From Thalassotalea sp. PS06 (GTDB lineage: Bacteria > Pseudomonadota > Gammaproteobacteria > Enterobacterales > Alteromonadaceae), in assembly GCF_007197775.1 (NCBI RefSeq), contig NZ_CP041638.1:3286001-3350000 (forward strand): a stretch of DNA of 64,000 nucleotides, read 5' to 3'. This document shows, piece by piece, positions 56,159-64,000 of this stretch. How positions within the stretch are numbered: position 1 is the stretch's first letter; each line of letters starts with the position of its first letter. The notes beneath the pieces are model-generated. The model ran no database searches, was not told where the DNA came from, and saw only the letters and a program-made list of their open reading frames with translations. Both the position numbers and the translations under genes were made by a program.

Positions 56159-56772
56159 TCACCAATTTTTCTTAAATGCAAATCCATCGCACCACGGGCG
56201 ATAAAACGTAGTTGTTTAATGGTTCGCTCGGTCAGTTCATCTATTTCGTTAGGATCGACATCAAGCGCTTCAGCACCAGCGCTAAATACGATAGTAACCG
56301 CCGCATGGGCCTGTAAAAAACTGGTGTCGGCATCGAGCTTATTGGCCTGTTGCAGATAGTCACACAGTTCCATCGTAAAGTAGCGAATTTCCCGATTAAC
56401 CGCTGCACGGAATTCCTTTGATGTGCCCGAACGCTCTCGCAGCAACAAGCGAAAAACATTGGGATTGGCTTCGATAAATTCCATAAACGTCTTTACCGAA
56501 ATCTGGATTACCGAACCGCCCTTTTCAATCCGCTGACGAGCCTGACGCATCAACTGTCTTAACGTCAGGCCAGCCTCATCGACCAGGGTCAGACCAAGTT
56601 CATCCATATCCCGAAAGTGGCGGTAAAATGACGTCGCTGCAAGACCTGCTTCTTTGGTGACTTCGCGAAGGCTAAGGTTAGAAAAACTCCGTTCTGCACT
56701 CAACTGATTTAATGCGGCATCAATCAGCAAGCGACGGGTTTTTTCTTTTTGTTGTGCGCGGATCCCGGACAT
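56149..56772 (-). CDS. fabR: Fatty-acid biosynthesis repressor FabR (TetR family)
   Basis: TetR-type regulator of 207 aa that in E. coli represses fabA and fabB according to the unsaturated/saturated acyl balance. The sequence [19 protein letters not shown], then [56 protein letters not shown] follows E. coli FabR closely. The helix-turn-helix is at about residues 28-52. Divergent from the desaturase, whose promoter overlaps a FabR-type operator. Confidence 0.96.
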   Translation of the reverse strand: MSGIRAQQKEKTRRLLIDAALNQLSAERSFSNLSLREVTKEAGLAATSFYRHFRDMDELGLTLVDEAGLTLRQLMRQARQRIEKGGSVIQISVKTFMEFIEANPNVFRLLLRERSGTSKEFRAAVNREIRYFTMELCDYLQQANKLDADTSFLQAHAAVTIVFSAGAEALDVDPNEIDELTERTIKQLRFIARGAMDLHLRKIGEIS

Positions 56773-56829
56773 AAAATGTATTCCCTGTATTCAATCTACA
56801 AATAGTAACACAAGTTTTTACTGCTTTGC

Positions 56830-56857
56830 TTGACTAGGTAGATGTTACGGCTAAAAT
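56830..56857 (+). promoter_or_regulatory. Sigma-70 promoter of the desaturase gene
   Basis: TTGACT at 56830-56835, 16-base spacer, TAAAAT at 56852-56857. Initiation would fall within the adjacent FabR-type operator. Confidence 0.7.
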
Positions 56858-56875
56858 AGCGAACACTTGTACACC
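56858..56875. promoter_or_regulatory. FabR-type operator between fabR and the desaturase gene
   Basis: AGCGAACA-CT-TGTACACC; the reverse reads GGTGTACAAGTGTTCGCT. It closely matches the E. coli FabR palindrome AGCGTACA-NN-TGTACGCT, and the GTGTTCGCT half is as in known sites. It overlaps the predicted start of desaturase transcription. Confidence 0.75.
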
Positions 56876-56899
56876 GAATTATCGAATGAAGAATTTCCT

Positions 56900-58012
56900 A
56901 TGACAAAACCACCATTAATCTGGCTCAATATTATTATTTTCGCCGCCACATTTCTAATCGCACTGATTGTTGTTCCTTATCGTGCCATCACTCATGGTTT
57001 TGACGCATTTGAAATTTGGGCAGCTATTATCTGTTTTAGTTTCTGTGGTATGTCTATTACCGCCGGTTATCATCGTTTGTGGTCACACCGCACCTACAAA
57101 GCCCACGCATCACTGCGTTTCATTTACGCAATCGGTGGCGCCTTTGCTCTACAAAACAGTATCTTGCATTGGTGTTCTGATCACCGTGTACATCATAAAC
57201 ACGTAGACAACAATGACGTTGACCCATACAGCGCTAAACGCGGTTTTTGGTTTTCTCATATCGGCTGGATGATCCGCGACTATCAAGGCGATAAATATTC
57301 TAATTACGATAACGCCCGAGACCTGCAAAAAGAAAAGATCGTCGTATGGCAGCATAAGTACTATATTCCGCTAGCGATAGCGACAAACTTTGGTATCCCA
57401 ATGGCTCTCGGTTGGTTCCATGGCGACATTATTTCAAGTTTGCTGTTAGCTGGTGTACTTCGACTGGTACTGAGCCACCATACAACCTTTTTCATTAATT
57501 CATTGGCACATATTTGGGGCAAGCAAACGTACACAGATAAAAATACCGCTCGCGATAACGGTGTCCTGGCATTCTTTACCTTTGGTGAGGGCTATCATAA
57601 CTTTCATCATATATTTGAAAATGACTACCGCAATGGCATTCGCTGGTATCAATTTGACCCGACAAAATGGCTGATAAAGGGCTGCAGCTATCTGAATCTG
57701 ACCAACAATTTGCGTAAAACACCTGAAGATAAGATCGCCTTAGCAAAAGCTAAAATGCAACTTACAGTATCCAAGGTTAAGCTGGAAAATAAGGTAAACG
57801 CCGAAGAACTGTTGGTTAAGCTACAACACGAATACGATGCTTTGCTTGAAAAGATGGCACTATATTTTGAGGCCAAGAAAAAACTACTTGCCAAGAAAAG
57901 CAACCTGATTGAAGTGGAGAAAGCTGCGCTCATTAATCAATATCAGGAACTAAAAGCGGCCTTTGCTGAACAACGTAAACAATGGCATAGCTTTACTGCT
58001 CAATATGCCTAG
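56900..58012 (+). CDS. Delta-9-type acyl desaturase
   Basis: Membrane di-iron fatty-acid desaturase, 370 aa from the ATG at 56900 (an upstream TTG-started extension is unlikely). Three His boxes: HRLWSH (H58-H63), HRVHH (H95-H99) and GEGYHNFHH, plus four hydrophobic segments. It introduces a cis double bond aerobically into saturated acyl chains, probably as acyl-CoA or phospholipid. The last ~80 residues are a Lys/Glu/Ala-rich, probably coiled-coil tail beyond the usual desaturase core. The FabR site links it to membrane-fluidity control alongside fabA/fabB. Its last codons overlap the next gene by 8 bases. Confidence 0.92.
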   Translation: MTKPPLIWLNIIIFAATFLIALIVVPYRAITHGFDAFEIWAAIICFSFCGMSITAGYHRLWSHRTYKAHASLRFIYAIGGAFALQNSILHWCSDHRVHHKHVDNNDVDPYSAKRGFWFSHIGWMIRDYQGDKYSNYDNARDLQKEKIVVWQHKYYIPLAIATNFGIPMALGWFHGDIISSLLLAGVLRLVLSHHTTFFINSLAHIWGKQTYTDKNTARDNGVLAFFTFGEGYHNFHHIFENDYRNGIRWYQFDPTKWLIKGCSYLNLTNNLRKTPEDKIALAKAKMQLTVSKVKLENKVNAEELLVKLQHEYDALLEKMALYFEAKKKLLAKKSNLIEVEKAALINQYQELKAAFAEQRKQWHSFTAQYA

Positions 58013-58565
58013 CCTAAAACTTCTCAAGCCGGCAACCATGCTTGCCGGCCTTCTTGCTATCTATCTGCCCATTCATACATCTCTGGCGTTTAACGATAAA
58101 GCAAACAATGAGAATGAATATTCTATCTATTTAATTCGCCACGCTGAGAAAAAAACGGACAAAACCAACCCCGACCTGACTCGATGCGGGCACTCCAGAG
58201 CCAGACAGTATGCGATGGATTTTAACGATGTTAGCTTCAACGCGATATACAGCAGCGATTACAAGCGTACTGTGAATACCGCTAAGCCTGTTGCTGAATC
58301 TAAGGAATTGGCAATAACCCACTACGATCCTAGGCAACTAAAAACATTTAGTGAACAGTTAATTAAGCAAGAACAAACGGCGTTGGTGGTGGGACATAGT
58401 AATACAACAGCGGTTTTAGCAGGGATGCTATCAGGACAAGAACTTAGTGAATTTTCGGAGTCTGAGTATGACCGAATTTACCGGGTTGAAATTAAGGGAG
58501 GTCAGAGTATTCTCACCCTGACCAGACAGGAATTTACCTGCCCCCTCGAACATCGGAAAGATTGA
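58005..58565 (+). CDS. Exported histidine phosphatase family protein
   Basis: Protein of 186 aa from the ATG at 58005, overlapping the desaturase stop by 8 bases. Residues 1-28 form a signal peptide or anchor. The RH motif LIRHAEKK places the catalytic His at 46, and VGHSN gives the second His at 130, as in the phosphoglycerate-mutase-like (SixA/PGAM) superfamily. Two Cys (LTRCGHS, FTCPL) could pair in the periplasm. Substrate unknown. The overlap suggests coupling to the desaturase. A longer frame to 57963 is not favoured. Confidence 0.82.
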   Translation: MPSLKLLKPATMLAGLLAIYLPIHTSLAFNDKANNENEYSIYLIRHAEKKTDKTNPDLTRCGHSRARQYAMDFNDVSFNAIYSSDYKRTVNTAKPVAESKELAITHYDPRQLKTFSEQLIKQEQTALVVGHSNTTAVLAGMLSGQELSEFSESEYDRIYRVEIKGGQSILTLTRQEFTCPLEHRKD

Positions 58566-58572
58566 TACCAGA

Positions 58573-58992
58573 TTAAAGTTGTGAAGGATGGGTAGCACCA
58601 CCTTCCTCAATGACTTCCACTTTAAGCACTTTAAATGGCTTACCCCACATTTGAATGGTCGCGACATCATTATCAACATATCCATACAACTTTAATTTAG
58701 CGCCCGCTTTCTGATACTTTTTAGCCAATCCCATGGGCAGAAGGTTTTCACCGTTTTTACTGGTAAAACCAAAGAATCCGCCTTCGATATCATAATAATT
58801 CAAAGTACCTTCATACCATTTTTGCATCGGCTTCTCCGGATTCTTGATGTCTTGAACAGGTGGCTTGTTATCGGAATAAGCGACTTCTGCTTTTTTCAGC
58901 TCATTCTTTGCTTCCACGTCTGACGTGGAATAAAGCAAGCCAGTTACCAACACACCAGCAACGGCTAATGAGGCAATTATAGATTTATTCAT
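58573..58992 (-). CDS. Small exported/membrane-anchored protein of unknown function
   Basis: 139 aa from the ATG at 58992, with GAGGAG upstream. Residues 1-28 are a signal peptide or single membrane anchor (SIIASLAVAGVLVTGLLYS). The soluble part has a beta-rich stretch, EGTLNYYDIEGGFFGFTSKNGENLLPMGL, then AGAKLKLYGYVDNDVATIQMWGKPFKVLKVEVI, reminiscent of a small OB/SH3-like barrel. I do not recognise a named family. Converges with the phosphatase gene with 7 bases between stops. Confidence 0.62.
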   Translation of the reverse strand: MNKSIIASLAVAGVLVTGLLYSTSDVEAKNELKKAEVAYSDNKPPVQDIKNPEKPMQKWYEGTLNYYDIEGGFFGFTSKNGENLLPMGLAKKYQKAGAKLKLYGYVDNDVATIQMWGKPFKVLKVEVIEEGGATHPSQL

Positions 58993-59175
58993 AGTGCACT
59001 CCTCTTTTGGCATTATGGATAGGATCCAATAATCTAGACACTAGCAAAGGCACTTAGTTCATACAACTAGGATTGCGTAACATTAAGTAACGCTTAGCTA
59101 AAAAGTGTAAAGGTTTGGATGATTCTGAGTCTTGCTGGTTGTGTGAGACAAGGTTGTGCTGCTTGGGGATGCCAA

Positions 59176-59378
59176 CAGTACGACTCAAGAAAATCATAAG
59201 ATGATTTTTCCAAATACCGGAGACATTTGGCGATTCGCGAAAATTTGGCCATTAGGACAAATTAAAAAGCGAATCGTCATCACGGAACACCGCTCGGTGG
59301 TTAGTCTGTTGGTGCACATACAAAAAGAGCAGCCATTGGCTGCTCTTTTTTGATTTGGTGGTTAAAAAATCAATCGAT
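59176..59378. repeat. Direct duplication of the tuf 3' flank, copy 1
   Basis: 203 bp nearly identical to 59578-59782. It contains a GAAAATCAT-AA-GATGATTTT hairpin, a CCAAAT/ATTTGG hairpin, a damaged left arm of the long ATTTTTTAA-type stem, and a full terminator hairpin GAGCAGCCA/TGGCTGCTC at 59325-59351. Ends with AATCGAT, as copy 2 does just before the tuf stop. Confidence 0.92.
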
Positions 59379-59577
59379 GACCACCATGGACGGTGGAAAT
59401 GCAATTAATGCAGGAGCAATTAATTGTTATTCGATGATTTTTGATATTTCCACATGGACGTGGAGTATGCCGAAAATGCACTAAAACATGGATGTATGTA
59501 GGTAGAATAACGCACTAATACATGGATGTATGTGGTAAGAATAACGCAGGAGCAGTTATCGAGGAGCAGTTATCTGC
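59379..59577. repeat. Hairpin array C between the two tuf-flank copies
   Basis: CCACC-ATGGAC-GGTGG at 59380-59396; CAATTAAT-loop GCAGGAGCA-ATTAATTG at 59402-59426; a 20-nt exact copy of the tuf 3' end including its stop (59427-59446); TCCAC-ATGGAC-GTGGA at about 59448-59463; ATGGATGTATGT repeats at 59484 and 59522; ATAAC-GCAGGAGCA-GTTAT at 59541-59559. Loops match arrays A and B in reverse complement. No gene. Confidence 0.82.
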
Positions 59578-59781
59578 CAGTACGACTCTGGAAAATCATA
59601 AGATGATTTTTCCAAATGCCAGAGACATTTGGCGATTCGCTTTTTAATTTGGCCATTAGGACAAATTAAAAAGCGAATCGTCATCACGGAACACCGCTCG
59701 GTGGTTAGTCTGTTGGTGCACATACAAAAAGAGCAGCCATTGGCTGCTCTTTTTTGATTTGGTGGTTAAAAAATCAATCGA
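59578..59781. repeat. Direct duplication of the tuf 3' flank, copy 2 (tuf-proximal)
   Basis: Same as copy 1 but with an intact 19-bp stem: CGATTCGCTTTTTAATTTG pairs with its complement across a GCCATTAGGA loop (about 59631-59678). It includes the terminator of tuf. The gene stop codon (59784-59782) directly follows. Confidence 0.92.
59724..59757 (-). terminator. tuf terminator
   Basis: GAGCAGCCA and TGGCTGCTC arms around a single T, with T runs on both strands. A second copy lies at 59320-59352, giving tandem terminators. Confidence 0.92.
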
Positions 59782-60966
59782 TTATTCGATGATTTTTGAT
59801 ACAACACCAGCACCAACAGTACGACCACCTTCGCGGATAGCGAAGCGTAAACCTTCGTCCATCGCGATTGGGTTGATTAGCTCAACAACAAACTTCAAGT
59901 TGTCGCCTGGCATTACCATTTCTACACCTTCTGGAAGCTCTACAGCACCAGTGATGTCAGTCGTACGGAAGTAGAACTGTGGACGGTAGCCTTTGAAGAA
60001 TGGCGTGTGACGACCACCTTCATCTTTCGTCAATACGTAGACTTCTGACTCGAACTTAGTGTGAGGAGTGATGGAACCTGGCTTAGCAAGTACCTGACCA
60101 CGTTGCACTTCATCACGCTTAGTACCACGAAGAAGAACACCACAGTTCTCACCCGCACGACCTTCGTCAAGAAGCTTACGGAACATCTCTACACCAGTAC
60201 AGGTAGTCGTCGTAGTCTCTTTGATACCTACGATTTCTACGTCGTCACCTACACGGATGATACCGCGCTCAACACGACCCGTTACAACCGTACCACGACC
60301 CTGGATTGAGAATACATCTTCGATTGGAAGAATGAAGTCACCGTCAATCGCACGCTCTGGCTCTGGGATGTAAGTGTCTAAGTGCTCAGCAAGCTCTAGT
60401 ACTTTCTCTTCCCACTGCGCTTCGCCGTTCAATGCACCTAGTGCTGAACCTTGAACTACTGGTAAGTCATCACCTGGGAATTCATACTCAGAAAGAAGTT
60501 CACGGACTTCCATCTCTACTAGCTCTAGAAGCTCTTCGTCGTCAACCATGTCACATTTGTTCATGAATACGATGATGTAAGGTACACCAACCTGACGAGA
60601 AAGTAGGATGTGCTCACGGGTCTGTGGCATAGGACCATCAGTCGCCGCTACTACTAAGATAGCGCCGTCCATCTGGGCTGCACCAGTGATCATGTTTTTA
60701 ACATAATCCGCGTGACCTGGACAGTCTACGTGCGCGTAGTGACGAGTCGCTGTGTCATACTCAATGTGAGAAGTGTTGATGGTGATACCACGCTCGCGCT
60801 CTTCTGGAGCGTTATCGATTTGTGCGAAATCACGAACTTCACCACCGTGAGTCTTAGTCAATACTGCGGAAATCGCAGCTGTAAGTGTTGTCTTACCGTG
60901 GTCAACGTGGCCGATTGTACCTACGTTAACGTGCGGTTTGGAACGTTCAAATTTTTCTTTAGCCAT
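59782..60966 (-). CDS. tuf: Elongation factor Tu
   Basis: GTPase that delivers aminoacyl-tRNA to the ribosome, 394 aa. The ATG at 60966 gives [26 protein letters not shown], the standard start; the longer frame to 61035 is leader. G motifs: GHVDHGKT (18-25), DCPGH, NKCDM. The C-terminus ends VSKIIE. It stands alone, divergent from EF-G2, rather than within an rpsL-rpsG-fusA-tuf operon; a second tuf elsewhere is likely but cannot be checked. Confidence 0.99.
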   Translation of the reverse strand: MAKEKFERSKPHVNVGTIGHVDHGKTTLTAAISAVLTKTHGGEVRDFAQIDNAPEERERGITINTSHIEYDTATRHYAHVDCPGHADYVKNMITGAAQMDGAILVVAATDGPMPQTREHILLSRQVGVPYIIVFMNKCDMVDDEELLELVEMEVRELLSEYEFPGDDLPVVQGSALGALNGEAQWEEKVLELAEHLDTYIPEPERAIDGDFILPIEDVFSIQGRGTVVTGRVERGIIRVGDDVEIVGIKETTTTTCTGVEMFRKLLDEGRAGENCGVLLRGTKRDEVQRGQVLAKPGSITPHTKFESEVYVLTKDEGGRHTPFFKGYRPQFYFRTTDITGAVELPEGVEMVMPGDNLKFVVELINPIAMDEGLRFAIREGGRTVGAGVVSKIIE

Positions 60967-61340
60967 TCTGCTATACCTTAAAGTTTTAAACACTCGGGTG
61001 GCACCCGATACAATTGTAATATCGCTTTTACGCACTGGCCCAAATTAGTTTGAACCCCACGAAAATACTATTCGAGGGCGCCAAAAAAGCCGAGCCATTT
61101 TTTTACGGGGCACAATTTACCAAACTCCCAGTAAAATGTCTAAACTTTAGGCTTTTTTCAATGAAATCAGCTTAAACAATTCACTTTCACGTAAATAAAC
61201 GGTTAATCACCCCGATAAAATTGCCCACAAAACCTAAAGTTGATTAATTTTTATCAATTTTAAGATGTTTGTTGGCTACAACTAATGTATAATCCGCGCA
61301 AAAATTTTTAACGTAACTTTTATTTCAATAGAGTAATACA
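60967..61340. promoter_or_regulatory. Divergent promoter region between tuf and EF-G2
   Basis: 374 bp without a gene. On the plus strand TATAAT at 61288-61293 is followed by CCGCGC, about 48 bases before the EF-G2 start; no clear -35. On the minus strand a small CGGGTG-CCACCCG hairpin lies at about 60990-61002 in the tuf leader. No tRNA genes were found here, unlike E. coli tufB. Confidence 0.6.
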
Positions 61341-63425
61341 ATGGCTGATTTATCAAAATACAGAAATATTGGTATTTTCGCTCACGTTGATGCGGGTAAA
61401 ACCACAACAACTGAACGTATCCTAAAACTAACAGGTATGATCCACAAAATCGGTGAAGTTCACGATGGTGAATCAACTACCGATTTCATGGAACAGGAAG
61501 CCGAGCGTGGTATTACTATCCAGTCCGCGGCGGTTACATGTGAGTGGAAAAAACATCGCTTCAACGTAATCGACACCCCTGGTCACGTTGACTTTACTGT
61601 AGAAGTATATCGTTCACTTAAAGTACTTGACGGTGGTATCGGTGTATTCTGTGGTTCTGGTGGTGTTGAGCCTCAATCAGAAACTAACTGGCGTTATGCG
61701 AACGAGTCAAAAGTTGCTCGTTTGATTTTCGTAAACAAGCTCGACCGTCTGGGTGCAAACTTCTTCCGCGTTAAAGATCAAGTTAAAAACGTTCTTGGTG
61801 CAAACCCACTAGTTATGACGCTTCCAATTGGTGAAGAAGATAACTTCGTTGGTGTTGTCGACGTACTTTCTCAAAAAGCTTACGTATGGGACGATTCAGG
61901 TCAACCTGAAAACTACGAAATCACTGACATTCCTGCAGACATGGTTGAGCAAGCTGCTGAATACCGTGAAATGCTTGTTGAAACTGCTTTAGAAGCAGAC
62001 GACGACCTACTAATGGAATACATGGAAGGTGTTGAGCCTACTGAAGAGCAAATCAAAGCATGTATCCGTAAAGGTACTAACGAATTGTTGTTCTTCCCTA
62101 CTTACTGTGGTTCTGCTTTCAAAAACAAAGGTATGCAACTTCTTCTTGATGCTGTTGTTGATTACTTACCAGCTCCAACAGAAGTTCCACCGCAGCCTCT
62201 TACTGACGAAGAAGGTGAGCCAACTGGCGAATTCGCTCTGGTTGACGCTGATGAGCCGTTCCGTGCGCTTGCATTCAAAATTATGGATGACCGTTTCGGT
62301 GCTCTTACTTTCGTACGTATCTACTCAGGTCGTATTAAGAAAGGTGATACCGTTCTTAACTCTTTCACTGGTAAAACTGAACGTATCGGCCGTATGGTTG
62401 AAATGCAGGCAGAAGACCGTACTGAGCTAACTGAAGCACAGGCCGGTGACATCCTTGCAATCGTTGGTATGAAGAATGTACAGACTGGTCACACGTTATG
62501 TGATGTTAAACAGCCATGTACACTTGAAGCTATGGTATTCCCAGAGCCGGTAATCTCAATCGCGGTTGCACCAAAAGATAAAGGTTCAACTGAGAAAATG
62601 GGTATCGCTATCGGTAAGATGGTTGCTGAAGATCCAACGTTCCAGGTTGAAACTGACGAAGATTCTGGTGAAACCATCCTTAAGGGTATGGGTGAATTAC
62701 ACCTTGATATCAAAGTAGATATCTTGAAGCGTACTTACGGCGTTGAACTAGAAGTTGGTAAGCCTCAGGTAGCATACCGTGAGACTATCACTCAGCCTGT
62801 AGAAGATTCTTACACGCACAAGAAACAATCTGGTGGTTCTGGTCAGTTCGGTAAGATTGATTACCGCATCAAGCCAGGCGAGCCTAACTCTGGCTTCACT
62901 TTCACCTCAACTGTTGTTGGTGGTAACGTACCGAAAGAATTCTTCCCGGCTATCGAGAAGGGTTTCAAAGGAATGATGGACGAAGGTGTTCTAGCAGGCT
63001 TCCCAGTACTAGATGTTGAAGTTGAGCTATACGATGGTGGTTTCCACGCCGTTGACTCATCTGCAGTAGCGTTCGAAATCGCAGCTAAAGGTGCGTTCCG
63101 TCAGTCTATCCCGAAAGCTGGTCCTCAGTTAATTGAGCCAATCATGAAGGTGGACGTATTCACTCCTGAAGATCACGTTGGTGACGTAATCGGTGACTTG
63201 AACCGTCGTCGCGGTATGATCAAAGATCAGGAAGCTGGTACTACTGGCGTTCGCATTAAAGCAGACGTTCCTCTATCAGAAATGTTCGGTTATATCGGAC
63301 ACCTGCGTACTATGACTTCAGGTCGTGGTCAGTTCTCTATGGAGTTCAGCCACTACAACCCGTGTCCTAACAACGTAGCTGAAGAAGTTATCGCTGAAGT
63401 TAAAGAGCGTAACGCTAAGAAGTAA
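61341..63425 (+). CDS. fusB: Elongation factor G 2 (EF-G paralogue)
   Basis: Translocation GTPase of 694 aa. G1 is [16 protein letters not shown]3 [10 protein letters not shown]4 NKLDRLGA. The start [21 protein letters not shown] and segments such as [21 protein letters not shown] DIAL mark the EF-G2 paralogue known in Vibrio, Shewanella and Colwellia rather than the canonical 700-aa EF-G (MARTTPI...). Domain V ends [25 protein letters not shown]. Paralogues of this type may specialise in translocation or ribosome recycling; which applies here is unknown. Single gene with its own promoter and terminator. Confidence 0.93.
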   Translation: MADLSKYRNIGIFAHVDAGKTTTTERILKLTGMIHKIGEVHDGESTTDFMEQEAERGITIQSAAVTCEWKKHRFNVIDTPGHVDFTVEVYRSLKVLDGGIGVFCGSGGVEPQSETNWRYANESKVARLIFVNKLDRLGANFFRVKDQVKNVLGANPLVMTLPIGEEDNFVGVVDVLSQKAYVWDDSGQPENYEITDIPADMVEQAAEYREMLVETALEADDDLLMEYMEGVEPTEEQIKACIRKGTNELLFFPTYCGSAFKNKGMQLLLDAVVDYLPAPTEVPPQPLTDEEGEPTGEFALVDADEPFRALAFKIMDDRFGALTFVRIYSGRIKKGDTVLNSFTGKTERIGRMVEMQAEDRTELTEAQAGDILAIVGMKNVQTGHTLCDVKQPCTLEAMVFPEPVISIAVAPKDKGSTEKMGIAIGKMVAEDPTFQVETDEDSGETILKGMGELHLDIKVDILKRTYGVELEVGKPQVAYRETITQPVEDSYTHKKQSGGSGQFGKIDYRIKPGEPNSGFTFTSTVVGGNVPKEFFPAIEKGFKGMMDEGVLAGFPVLDVEVELYDGGFHAVDSSAVAFEIAAKGAFRQSIPKAGPQLIEPIMKVDVFTPEDHVGDVIGDLNRRRGMIKDQEAGTTGVRIKADVPLSEMFGYIGHLRTMTSGRGQFSMEFSHYNPCPNNVAEEVIAEVKERNAKK

Positions 63426-63445
63426 TTGAGACATCAATTCGTTTG

Positions 63446-63478
63446 AAAAAGCCCCTCACTGAGGGGCTTTTTTATTTC
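63446..63478 (+). terminator. Intrinsic terminator after EF-G2
   Basis: AAAGCCCCTCA and GAGGGGCTTT arms with a short loop, then TTTTATTT. Confidence 0.93.
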
Positions 63479-63543
63479 TGTAAATCAACCATACTATTTT
63501 GATATTCGGCACCGACCAAATCATCGATAAGCTAAATAATTCG

Positions 63544-63915
63544 TCAATACAAGGTCCTTAATAAGAAGGTCGCAAAAAGCACCCCAAATATCGCCAGTGA
63601 TCGCAATAAGAGATGTTGATACTTGAGCAGCCACCTAACCGTTTTTTTAAAAACATAGCGACCTTTAATCGCCTCAAACATTGCAGTCAACAGCAAAATA
63701 ACTGCCAGGGTTTTTACTACTAACGGGGTACGGGTATCCTCAGCAAGAAGAAGCAAACCTGCACCTAAAATAACCCTGACAAGAATCGACACATAATGCA
63801 GGCCCGGACGACGATAGTGCCGTTCAATCGCATCAGCAATAATTAACGGCTTGATGACGCCAATAATGCTAATGACAAGCACGCAGGTCGCGAATAAGGT
63901 TATTATGAATATCAT
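63544..63915 (-). CDS. Small integral membrane protein of unknown function
   Basis: 123 aa with about three or four hydrophobic helices (residues 1-27, 44-58, 64-80, 103-123) and basic loops (ERHYRRPG, RYVFKKTVRW). I do not recognise a family. Starts ATG at 63915; a weak ribosome-binding site. The first gene after EF-G2, on the opposite strand. The remaining 85 bases of the window hold nothing recognisable. Confidence 0.55.
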   Translation of the reverse strand: MIFIITLFATCVLVISIIGVIKPLIIADAIERHYRRPGLHYVSILVRVILGAGLLLLAEDTRTPLVVKTLAVILLLTAMFEAIKGRYVFKKTVRWLLKYQHLLLRSLAIFGVLFATFLLRTLY

Positions 63916-64000
63916 CGAGCCAGGTTCATTAAGCAGAGTATTTCATCAGTATACGCAATATTTTTAATGTCGATGGTTAACTTGATGAACTGTCAGAGTT

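Noticed and set aside
61030..61090. tRNA gene upstream of tuf (as in E. coli tufB)
   Set aside because: A GGTTCAAAC T-loop-like string exists on the minus strand, but its flanks do not pair and no acceptor stem or CCA is present.

Overview
The window is chromosomal DNA from a marine gammaproteobacterium of the order Alteromonadales, most likely a Colwelliaceae (Thalassotalea/Colwellia-like) organism. This rests on gene content and order: epmA-efp-epmB, groES-groEL beside fxsA, cutA-dsbD, aroQ-accB-accC, pabA beside an ast operon ending in a DUF1338 gene, and EF-G2 divergent from tuf. No taxonomy search could be run. The DNA is mostly core genome; no prophage, CRISPR array, integron, intact transposase or rRNA/tRNA gene was seen.

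Layout. 0-6.7 kb: a MerC-like membrane protein cut by the window edge, the EF-P modification cluster, and small envelope/hypothetical genes including a DUF3016 protein and a cupin-like orphan. 6.7-14.7 kb: groEL-groES behind a textbook sigma-32 promoter, fxsA, cutA-dsbD, aroQ-accBC and a 56-aa oxidoreductase-like protein. 14.7-16.7 kb: a decayed DUF1643 gene with two in-frame amber codons, joined to a MITE, then a striking array of hairpins. 16.7-23.9 kb: a large secreted subtilase with Ig-like modules, a Bcr/CflA-type exporter, a MOSC protein, pabA and a PilZ protein. 24.1-30.2 kb: astC-astA-astD-DUF1338 (arginine catabolism) behind a sigma-54-like promoter, then the yhfA-like/prkB-like pair. 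30.5-45.1 kb: the complete S10-spc-alpha ribosomal superoperon on the minus strand (rpsJ to rplQ, with secY and rpoA). 45.4-58.6 kb: uvrA, an RND efflux pump with its adaptor, fadH, trmA, fabR divergent from a delta-9-type desaturase, and a histidine phosphatase. 58.6-64 kb: a small exported protein, a duplicated tuf 3' flank with hairpins, tuf, EF-G2 and a small membrane protein.

Least explained is a set of non-coding hairpin arrays at 15.6-16.6, 30.3-30.5 and 59.2-59.8 kb. Loops and linkers are constant while the arms change in a compensated way. All three arrays lie just past the 3' end of a minus-strand gene. Separately, a MITE-like repeat (termini TACCAATCAC, apparent TA target duplication) occurs four times. 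It supplies the stop codon of pabA and abuts the end of the DUF1643 pseudogene.

Regulatory signals readable by eye are the sigma-32 promoter of groES, a sigma-54-like promoter of astC, a FabR-type operator over the desaturase promoter, FadR- and PsrA-like palindromes ahead of fadH, an S4-binding alpha-operon leader ahead of rpsM, and TATAAT boxes followed by GC-rich discriminators ahead of rpsJ, rplN and EF-G2. Where a start was moved from the longest reading frame, the reason is given in the entry.
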